Origin: Anaerolineales bacterium
Lineage (GTDB): Bacteria > Chloroflexota > Anaerolineae > Anaerolineales > Villigracilaceae
Assembly (NCBI GenBank): GCA_919902735.1
Contig: CAKKRM010000001.1
Coordinates: forward strand, 1 to 32,099
Direction: 5' to 3'
Length of the DNA: 32,099 nt
Of the stretch, positions 23,798-30,406 are shown in pieces. Position numbers and translations under genes: made by a program. The notes under the pieces were generated by a model. The model saw only the letters and a program-made list of their open reading frames with translations. It was not told where the DNA came from and searched no databases. Each line of letters opens with the position of its first letter. Position 1 is the stretch's first letter.

Positions 23798-25420
23798 ATG
23801 ACTCTAGTCAAACCACAAGACATTTATATACAATCCGCGCGTCGATTTGCTGATCATTATCGGGAATACAGCCGTAATTATCAGAACGACTTTGATTTAC
23901 TCTCTAATGAGATTGAGAATATATTTTCTTGCATTGGCTTATATGGAGACCTTAAAGCCTGGTGGGAAGTGGTTGAGACAATTCAGATCGTGGACGATTT
24001 TTTAGATGCCTTGGGCTATTGGGAAGAACTTGTAGCAGGGTTCCATATCGCAATCGAATCCGCAGACAATTATTTCTGGATGCAGGGTCGAAACCCAAGA
24101 CCAGAGATCTGGCACAAAAGAATCACTCTTCGAGTTCAATTGAGCACTTTGCTATTTCGTCAAGGTGAATACCTAGAAGCACGTACTTATGCAACCGAAG
24201 CGCTGAAAATAGCTAGACGAATCAAGCATCAAAAATTAGAGGGCTTGTTGCTTGGCGAGTTGGGAAATGTCGCCATCGTAATGGGAAATTACAAAGATGC
24301 CGAGCGTCTTCTTACGCAAAGCAAGAGTATGTTAGAGGATTTTGGTGATGCTCTCAATGTAGCAAGTGCACTGGGTCGGCTTGCTTTACTTGCTAGAAGT
24401 CAAGGGGAGTTGGAAAAATCCAGAAACCTGCAAATGTTACGTTTGGACATACTCAGAAAACAAGATGATATGAATCAAGTTGGAGATGTTTTGACTGACT
24501 TGGGAGACATAGCTGTCAGCGTAGGTAATTTTGAAGAAGCCGAAAATTATTATCAAGAAAGCATGGGTATTTATGAAGATCTAAAAGCTTACAAAGCGGT
24601 CGCTTGGGTTAAAGGACTTCGATCTAATCTTTTAGTAAAAAAGGGGCAGGTAACTGATGGCAAACAATTGCTCACAGAGCGTCTCAGGCTTGAACAGGCA
24701 TATGGTGATCAAAGTACAATTTTACATACACTGGAAAGTCTTGCATCCCTAACCTTGGAACAAGGTGAATTGGATGAATCTTTTTCGTTCTATCAAGACG
24801 CACTAAAACTGGCAAACAACTTGAGGGATTTGACAACCCAGGCCTTATGTTTGTTAGGTATTGGCCATATTCAAGAACTTCGCTCAGAAAACGATCTTGC
24901 CCTTCAGTCATTTCAAGAGGGACTTACCTTAGCATTAAAAGTGGGGTATCCCAAATTGATTATTGCGTCCTACAACCACTTAGATTTATTTTCACGTAAA
25001 ACTAACAATTATGATTTTGCAAATCAATCTCTGAATGAGTTGCTTGACTTCTTAAACAAATCCGGTATAAAAAAAGAAAAAGGGGCAGTGTTTTTTGATT
25101 TGGGTAACGTGGCATCAATGAGAGGCAAATCAAAAGATGCTCATAAATATTATAAGAAAGCGTTTGAAGTCTATAGGCAATTTGGACAGGAAGTGGAAAT
25201 GGGCTATTGTTTGGCCCAACAATCGCTCGTGGCTTTTACTGATGATGATTTTCAAAAATCGTGGGAATATCTACTACAAGCAATTAATTTGTATCGAAGC
25301 TCTAAAAACAATGATTTACAAGAAATGATTGGAAGACGCCTCGATGACTTTTCCGATATTCCAGAGTATCAAAGTGCTGTGGAGAGAATCCGGAAAACGG
25401 AGATAAATAGAGCAAATTAA
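23798..25420 (+). CDS. Stand-alone STAND-type linker plus TPR sensor protein 5
   Basis: 540 aa, the last gene of the cluster. Linker motifs, shortened: SARRFADHY at 13-21, NEIENIF at 37-43, GYWEEL at 73-78. About ten TPR-type repeats follow, more diverged than in sensors 1 and 2 (GELGNVA, GRLALLA, TDLGDIA, ESLASLT, FDLGNVA), with a basic end. It begins 17 bases after sensor 4. No T-rich terminator follows; there is only a small near-palindrome ATGACTA-TC-TAGTCAT at 25425-25440. Its predicted role is the same as that of the other sensors. Confidence 0.83.
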   Translation: MTLVKPQDIYIQSARRFADHYREYSRNYQNDFDLLSNEIENIFSCIGLYGDLKAWWEVVETIQIVDDFLDALGYWEELVAGFHIAIESADNYFWMQGRNPRPEIWHKRITLRVQLSTLLFRQGEYLEARTYATEALKIARRIKHQKLEGLLLGELGNVAIVMGNYKDAERLLTQSKSMLEDFGDALNVASALGRLALLARSQGELEKSRNLQMLRLDILRKQDDMNQVGDVLTDLGDIAVSVGNFEEAENYYQESMGIYEDLKAYKAVAWVKGLRSNLLVKKGQVTDGKQLLTERLRLEQAYGDQSTILHTLESLASLTLEQGELDESFSFYQDALKLANNLRDLTTQALCLLGIGHIQELRSENDLALQSFQEGLTLALKVGYPKLIIASYNHLDLFSRKTNNYDFANQSLNELLDFLNKSGIKKEKGAVFFDLGNVASMRGKSKDAHKYYKKAFEVYRQFGQEVEMGYCLAQQSLVAFTDDDFQKSWEYLLQAINLYRSSKNNDLQEMIGRRLDDFSDIPEYQSAVERIRKTEINRAN

Positions 25421-25433
25421 GTTCCATGACTAT

Positions 25434-25607
25434 CTAGTCATCAAAGTAACCAAGTGCTTTCGCATTCGGACAATACGCCGCGCTATGCCCTATCTGCCCA
25501 CAAATTTCACAAGGTATAGGCAGCAATGGCGGATCGTTTCTTTGTTTGTAATCTTCCAACCAACTAACAAGCGGGGCATATATCCATCAGTAAATGAAGT
25601 ATTTCAT
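25434..25607 (-). pseudogene. Small zinc-knuckle protein with an in-frame TGA
   Basis: On the minus strand an ATG at 25607 opens MKYFIY, then TGA, then WIYAPLVSWLEDYKQRN, a Pro-rich DPPLLPIP, and CEICGQIGHSAAYC, a CX2CX4HX4C zinc knuckle, ending FDD and TAG at 25434. Without the TGA it would be a protein of about 57 residues; TGG to TGA is a one-base change. It may be inactive, be a sequencing error, or start downstream of the stop. Zinc knuckles bind single-stranded nucleic acid or protein. It converges on the sensor 5 gene. Confidence 0.4.
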
Positions 25608-25620
25608 GCTGTGCTAAGTT

Positions 25621-25740
25621 CTAAAACAGCGAAGATAAAAGATTGCCCGTCAGGAAGAGGGGAGCAAGAACAAGACCAAGTATAAGATACCCAGCAATGG
25701 ATAATAGAAATGTCAAGAAAATATTCGCTAAATCTTCCAT
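25621..25740 (-). CDS. Possible 39-aa membrane peptide
   Basis: ATG25740 opens a frame of 39 codons that is mostly hydrophobic (ANIFLTFLLSIAGYLILGL, then VLAPLFLTGNLLSSLF). It lies 13 bases upstream of the zinc-knuckle remnant on the same strand. There is no ribosome site, only a TATAAT-like sequence upstream. A 72-residue version from 25839 is possible. The support is weak. The remaining 25741-26071 holds no gene I can recognise. Confidence 0.25.
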   Translation of the reverse strand: MEDLANIFLTFLLSIAGYLILGLVLAPLFLTGNLLSSLF

Positions 25741-26071
25741 GTAGAGATTATAGACAATAAAACATCCCAAAATTTGGGGGTAGTTTTGGTCTGTCAAGTA
25801 TATAATTTTATCTAACAAAGTAAAATACAAATTGGGCAAGCCGTAAAGCAGTCACAGATTAAAGAAAAAATGAAAAGACATCAGTTATATGAGATTGATC
25901 TGAATAGCCGACCTGCGTTTTGTGTAGTGCGTGGGTATACGGAGATTTGCATACCAAGTCCCCGCATGCACACCAAGCCTAAGCCTATGTGTGTGGCTAG
26001 TGCTAGGGAGGAGAAGGCAAGCGCACTGAGTGTGCCTGCGCTGGGCGTCAAGGCTATTCATTGGCTCAATC

Positions 26072-26575
26072 TCATAAAATATTCTTCCAAGTCTTGTTAT
26101 TTCTAACCCGAAGTATTGTAAGATACTTGACTTTATATTTTTCTGCCTCTTCCGTATTGGAAGCTTTTGACTTTCGGATATTGGCAACATCTTTTTCGGT
26201 TAGTTTGGCTAGTTTGCGCACATTTGCAAGGGCTGTCTGTACTTTCTTAGGGCTAGCAATAGAACCTCCAAGCGTGGCAAAGAGTTTACCGATCTCGTTT
26301 TTAGTAAGTTCGTATCCGCAGTGCGGACAGTTCAATTCTCTTTGTCCCTTATATGTAATATTGTTTTCTACTCGCCAGATTGTCGTAAAACTAACACCAT
26401 ATTTTTTTGCTTTTTTCTTGGTTGGTTCTTTTGACTTACGTATTTGGTTTACAGCTTGCTTTGTTAGTTTTGCTCCCCCAAGTTTGTTTCCTTTGGGCTT
26501 TCTTCCAAATGCGGCATATAAAACACCAATTTCATGAGGAGTAAGTGCTTGTCTACAATGAGGGCAATTTAACAT
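26072..26575 (-). CDS. Duplicated CPHC zinc-ribbon plus helix-turn-helix protein
   Basis: 167 aa built of two copies of one unit. Each has NCPHC, then a conserved LTxxEIGxLxAxxG helix, a basic linker, then a helix-turn-helix-like block (KLTKQAVNQIRKSKEPTKKK with YGVSFTTIWRVENN; KLTEKDVANIRKSKASNTEE with YKVKYLTILRVRNNKTWK). The HTH block resembles the DNA-binding ends of phage HNH-endonuclease-associated proteins (a KLT..V..IR...A..Y.VS..TI.R..N..TWK pattern). Each unit has only two Cys, so the two might share one zinc. It probably binds DNA; no nuclease motif is present. There is no strong ribosome site before ATG26575. Confidence 0.6.
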   Translation of the reverse strand: MLNCPHCRQALTPHEIGVLYAAFGRKPKGNKLGGAKLTKQAVNQIRKSKEPTKKKAKKYGVSFTTIWRVENNITYKGQRELNCPHCGYELTKNEIGKLFATLGGSIASPKKVQTALANVRKLAKLTEKDVANIRKSKASNTEEAEKYKVKYLTILRVRNNKTWKNIL

Positions 26576-26685
26576 GTCTCAATTGTACTTTACCTAAAAT
26601 CCAGGAATGAGCCTCACCGAATTATTCCCAACAAAGAGGGGCAAATCCAGCTTACTCTTTTGTTTTGGAAACAAGACCCAATTCG

Positions 26686-26931
26686 ATGGCGAAATATAGG
26701 CACTCCACTCATCCATCCTCGCAGTGTGGATTCGGAAACTCCCAACGGTTGAACCACTTCATAGGTCGCACGCTATACAAGTTCGGTGTAGATGGGGGCA
26801 CTCACCATATAAGGGATGTTGGTTGGGTGTCGGCTATTAGCGGCGTCTTCGCGATTGTGTGGGGACTATTGAGAACCGGTATTGTTATTTCAAGCCTGCG
26901 CCAAGCTTTCGAAAGACAAAAGAAATTCTAG
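26686..26931 (+). CDS. Possible small protein with one hydrophobic segment
   Basis: 81 codons from ATG26686. It has a His/Ser-rich start, a middle GRTLYKFGVDGG and a hydrophobic stretch VSAISGVFAIVWGLLRTGIV with a basic end. There is no ribosome site and no family; it may be chance or a remnant. Within 26576-27334 the only other items are the repeat at 27004 and the hairpin at 27180. Confidence 0.25.
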   Translation: MAKYRHSTHPSSQCGFGNSQRLNHFIGRTLYKFGVDGGTHHIRDVGWVSAISGVFAIVWGLLRTGIVISSLRQAFERQKKF

Positions 26932-27003
26932 TCTGTGTTCTTGGCAGCAGTTTGTGCTTTGCAATGGCTTCCCTGGAATGCGGTGTCAGGTAGCCTGCTA
27001 TTG

Positions 27004-27141
27004 TCATGCCGGGACCAAAAAGCCGTTAAATTTCAGGTCAAAATTGACTCGTCGGCACTTAAAAGGACACATTACGAGAATATTACTCTGAATTCTATAA
27101 AAAACCTAGCTTTGGCGAACGCGGCGCTTGGTCGATTTTAG
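27004..27141 (+). repeat. 138-bp coding-like direct repeat, copy 2
   Basis: This is the second copy of the repeat at 12554-12691, in the same orientation and of exactly the same length, with stop TAG27139. The first 45 bases are nearly identical; later changes are mostly silent. Its frame is open upstream to about 26935, but that part does not match copy 1. Like copy 1 it is followed by a large hairpin and then a convergent gene. Confidence 0.75.
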
Positions 27142-27179
27142 TTCGAAGTATTGTTGCAAATTGACAGCCTTGAACAATT

Positions 27180-27220
27180 AAGACATCTACGTTTCTATTT
27201 CAAGGAAGCGTAGATGTCTT
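27180..27220. terminator. Hairpin between convergent genes
   Basis: A perfect 12-bp stem AAGACATCTACG (27180-27191) / CGTAGATGTCTT (27209-27220) with a 17-base loop. It lies between the end of repeat copy 2 and the 3' end of the STAND gene at 27335. There is no T-run, so its strength as a terminator is uncertain. Confidence 0.5.
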
Positions 27221-27334
27221 GAAATAGGGTAATTTTGAGAACGTTTCTCAAGCTCGGTGTAACCACAATATTTTTACTTAGTTGGTATTGTTTTAGTTAT
27301 ATTCATGTTTTTATTAAGTACACAAGCAGATTTC

Positions 27335-29950
27335 TCAGTTCATTTCTTCTTTCTTTATTTTAATCTTCAATTTCTCTACGAATTCTTTTGCCTCGGTCAA
27401 ATCTTTGTGCTGTAGTCGCTCGTAAATCTTAAGCGCTTCCTGCGCCAATGGCAATGCCAAATCTGTTTGTCCTTCTGCTTCTGTTAGACGAGCGAGTCCA
27501 AACTGGGAGTTCGCAATAGCCTCAATGTTTCCAACCTCTCGGGCAATCACTATAGTTTCCTGAAACAATTTACGTGCATCTATATAGAGACCTAATTCAA
27601 GTGCTAGTCTACTAAGAGTATTCCTAAAATAAGGTTGGGTTTCTTTACTCTCTAATTCAATGTCATGTGCAAATTCTAAAGCTTTATTGTAATAACCATT
27701 TGCTTCGTCGAATCGTGTACGTTCAATATCAAGTAGACCCAAAAAGGCGAATATAAGTGCCATATTTATATTTTTACCTCCCCGGTATAAAGAAAGAACC
27801 TTTTTAAAAGAGTCTTCTGCTTCAGAGTAATTCTTAGACCTTTGCGCAATCTGTCCTATAAGAATAAGTAGATCTGGGTTTTCCATATAATCGCCATCAA
27901 GTTGCTGGGCTTCCATACAACGTCGTGACCAAATTTCTGCAGAAGTTAGGTCATTTCGACTTAGACAGATAAATGACAACCAAAAGGTTAGGTACCTAAC
28001 TGATTGCCAATTCTTAAGTATTAATTGTATTTCGTAGACACGACTAGCCAAAAGAATGCTTTCATCCCAATATCCATTTGACCACAAAAAATAACTAAGA
28101 GCAATTTCTAGATCTATCATCAAAGCTGCTGCATCCTCGTCGTCAATTGAATTATGGTGCACACGTACTTGCTCCCACAATCGGTTTATGGCTGTATCGA
28201 GATTTGCCCATTCAGCATCGAGTCGATAATATGTTTGGTAGGCTTTATCGTTAGTGCCACCATATTGTTTAGCGTAATCAGCCCAATACTGCGCAAATCG
28301 GTTCCCTAGCTTTTGCCTAGCTTCTATCTTATTTATCAGGTCTGCGCGAGCAAATTGCTTTGTTAAAGGATGAAGAATGAAACGTTCCTGCCCATCAGCA
28401 CTTTCAACTACCTCCACAAGACTCAATGTATTTAATCTTTCCAAAACTAGCTCAAGGGACTGGGTATCAATATTGGCAGTAGTCGACAACGCATCAAACG
28501 ATGCGGAACCACCAAAAAAAGAAAGTGCATCGAGCGCAGTTTTTTCATTCGCATCCATTAGGATTTGCGTTTGGCGAAAAACAAAAGTATTTAGATCGTT
28601 CTCAACATTACCATCCCGCAAAAGGTCAAGTGCACGCCTAAATGTAAATCTCTTAGCGCGTATATAACCAATCACCCACATCAATACAAGTGGCGACCCG
28701 CCTGCTTCATCATACAGTTGCTTCCAGCCCAATTCACCTGCGCGCTTGAATATACGCTTTACATCTGGATGCCGAACCATTTCGCTCTCTATAAGCTGCC
28801 GTGCCTCTTTCCAGTGTAATTGCCCAAGCCGAATAGTCGCCGCAGATTCTCCTGTACGATGCCGACTCGTAACAATTGCCTTGCAGTCAACAGGAAGGTT
28901 TCGAAGAAGATCACTTATGGCATTCTGTTCCACACTCGCTAGGGTTTCAAGGTTATCTAGAATAATCAATGACTTAGTGCCACGCAATGCATCAATGAGT
29001 GTGAGACCCTTTTGTTCACTTATCGCATGGGCAATCCTAGGTTGTCCAATTGCTCGAGCAAGTTCGTTAATTAGTGCATCAAGTGTGGTCGTCGCAAGCG
29101 CCACCTTTTGAATACCAGCTGGTTCGAGTCGATCACTTTTGGCTGAGACAAAAGCGATCGAGTTAAAATTGCCATTCTCCTTACATAAATATGCGATCTC
29201 TATCGCAAGCGCAGTCTTGCCTATGCCCCCGATGCCGTCAATAACTACACCCCAACCACGATCTTCAGGGTTGAGCGCACGCAACGCCTTTGCAATTTCG
29301 TTCTTTCTACCAAAAAATGGTGCGCGCCGAGGCAAGGTAACAGGAACTTTCGGAGCATATACTTGGATTTCTTGTGGCGTAAGAGTTTTACCACGCTCCT
29401 TTTCAATATATTCGATCAAGACTTTTGTGAGATGATCATGGACAAGGCGCTCAAAATTATCGGTTGTGTCAAATGTACGATAGAGACCTTGATTATTACC
29501 ACCCGTTTCAAATGTCTTGAAAAAACCGTTTATTTTTGTGAGAGAATCGGGATCAATTTTCGTTATATCTTCGGGAGGGCGCATACAACGGTAAAACATA
29601 ATGCGCGGTTTGCCTGTTTTTCTCCACCATTCATAAGCAGTATCAAATTCTTCGTGTGTTCCCGATCCTTCAGGGTTTGTTCCTCCGGATGGAGTACCAT
29701 ATCGTAACCAAAGAATGCCAATCAAAATATCCCATTGGTCAATAGGTATTTGGTCAAAAATAACCTTTTGCCCGCGGCCCATATTAGGTACAACCTGGGA
29801 CCATTCTAGGACTTCAAGGACAAGACCAAGATAATCTGCTAACCCATGATTCAATTGCTCAACTACAGAAATAAGCCTCGCTTTTTCTGCTAACACATCA
29901 CTTGGTGATGCAATAAAGATATTTAGTTTTTTTAATCCTTCTTTTGGCAT
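27335..29950 (-). CDS. DUF4062-NB-ARC-TPR single-chain STAND protein
   Basis: 871 aa. Residues about 8-185 are a DUF4062 domain (IFIASPSDVLAEKARL, DILIGILWLRYGTPSGG, GTHEEFDTAY), a TIR-like fold predicted to act as effector. NB-ARC core: Walker A DGIGGIGKT (238-246), Walker B LIILDN (328-333), TSRHR (361-365), GGSPLVL, and the winged helix ending HPLTKQF (527-533). Next is the linker (GNRFAQYW at 549-556, AEWANLDTAI at 579-588, GYWDES at 626-631) and TPR-like repeats to the end. STAND proteins with this order act in signalling or anti-phage immunity. AGAGG five bases before the ATG supports the start. It is transcribed towards the split STAND cluster. Confidence 0.92.
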   Translation of the reverse strand: MPKEGLKKLNIFIASPSDVLAEKARLISVVEQLNHGLADYLGLVLEVLEWSQVVPNMGRGQKVIFDQIPIDQWDILIGILWLRYGTPSGGTNPEGSGTHEEFDTAYEWWRKTGKPRIMFYRCMRPPEDITKIDPDSLTKINGFFKTFETGGNNQGLYRTFDTTDNFERLVHDHLTKVLIEYIEKERGKTLTPQEIQVYAPKVPVTLPRRAPFFGRKNEIAKALRALNPEDRGWGVVIDGIGGIGKTALAIEIAYLCKENGNFNSIAFVSAKSDRLEPAGIQKVALATTTLDALINELARAIGQPRIAHAISEQKGLTLIDALRGTKSLIILDNLETLASVEQNAISDLLRNLPVDCKAIVTSRHRTGESAATIRLGQLHWKEARQLIESEMVRHPDVKRIFKRAGELGWKQLYDEAGGSPLVLMWVIGYIRAKRFTFRRALDLLRDGNVENDLNTFVFRQTQILMDANEKTALDALSFFGGSASFDALSTTANIDTQSLELVLERLNTLSLVEVVESADGQERFILHPLTKQFARADLINKIEARQKLGNRFAQYWADYAKQYGGTNDKAYQTYYRLDAEWANLDTAINRLWEQVRVHHNSIDDEDAAALMIDLEIALSYFLWSNGYWDESILLASRVYEIQLILKNWQSVRYLTFWLSFICLSRNDLTSAEIWSRRCMEAQQLDGDYMENPDLLILIGQIAQRSKNYSEAEDSFKKVLSLYRGGKNINMALIFAFLGLLDIERTRFDEANGYYNKALEFAHDIELESKETQPYFRNTLSRLALELGLYIDARKLFQETIVIAREVGNIEAIANSQFGLARLTEAEGQTDLALPLAQEALKIYERLQHKDLTEAKEFVEKLKIKIKKEEMN

Positions 29951-30033
29951 AAGGCCTCTTTTAAAAATAATTATATTACAAAGCAGGTTTTGTTACCTTA
30001 TAGACCTCCTCTGAAATCCCTTCAGAGAAAATG

Positions 30034-30088
30034 AAGTCAAGTCAGACTGCACTGGCACTTGGGGTGCTAGTACAGTCTGACTTGACTT
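30034..30088. repeat. 20-bp inverted repeat upstream of the STAND gene
   Basis: Arms 30034-30053 and 30069-30088 pair with one mismatch (AAGTCAAGTCAGACTG at the base of the stem) around a 15-base loop. It lies between the start of the STAND gene and the IS3 fragment and directly abuts that fragment, so it may be a terminator, an insertion scar or an operator. Confidence 0.6.
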
Positions 30089-30284
30089 GGTCGCTGATTT
30101 TATGAGTGAAAGTCTTTCTAACGGCAGCGCCATTTGCACTTTGAACATTATTGATGACTACAACCGCGAGGCTCTTTGGATCGAAATAGATATCTCACTA
30201 CTGGCGGAACAAGTGGTTTGTGTGCTGGAAAACCTTCTGCTCTGGGAGTTGCACCTAAACCAATTCGCACTTCAAAATGCCTGA
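30087..30284 (+). pseudogene. IS3-family transposase OrfB fragment
   Basis: About 60 codons read DFMSESLSNG and TLNIIDDYNREALWIEID, the integrase-core segment around the second catalytic Asp of IS3-family OrfB transposases, then LLAEQVVCVLENLL. There is no N-terminal half, no third catalytic residue and no start codon; a stop follows after LNQFALQNA. It is a dead remnant. Apart from it and the two hairpins, 29951-30406 holds nothing. Confidence 0.8.
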
Positions 30285-30304
30285 ATTTGTCTACTTATCA
30301 TTGG

Positions 30305-30331
30305 TATATAAAATGGGAGTTTGACACTCCC
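30305..30331 (-). terminator. Possible terminator of the radical SAM gene
   Basis: Read on the minus strand: GGGAGT, loop GTCAA, ACTCCC, then ATTTTATATA. The stem is short and lies about 75 bases after the stop at 30407. Confidence 0.4.
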
Positions 30332-30406
30332 CGTTGTACAAAATGATAGAAATGACCCGGTTCCATTAGCTACTAAATAATTTAAAATCCGCAACCTAAA
30401 GAAATT

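Noticed and set aside
25425-25440. Near-palindrome ATGACTA-TC-TAGTCAT after sensor 5 as a terminator
   Set aside because: Seven-bp arms with a two-base centre and no T-run; too weak to call.
25485-25685. Plus-strand open frame of 66 codons after the sensor cluster
   Set aside because: It is antisense to the zinc-knuckle stretch, which shows a proper CX2CX4HX4C motif; the plus-strand product has no features.
25860-26106. Plus-strand open frame of about 78 codons with many Pro, His and Cys
   Set aside because: Composition is unlike the neighbours, there is no ribosome site, and it overlaps the end of the convergent Cys-pair/HTH gene; nothing recognisable on either strand.
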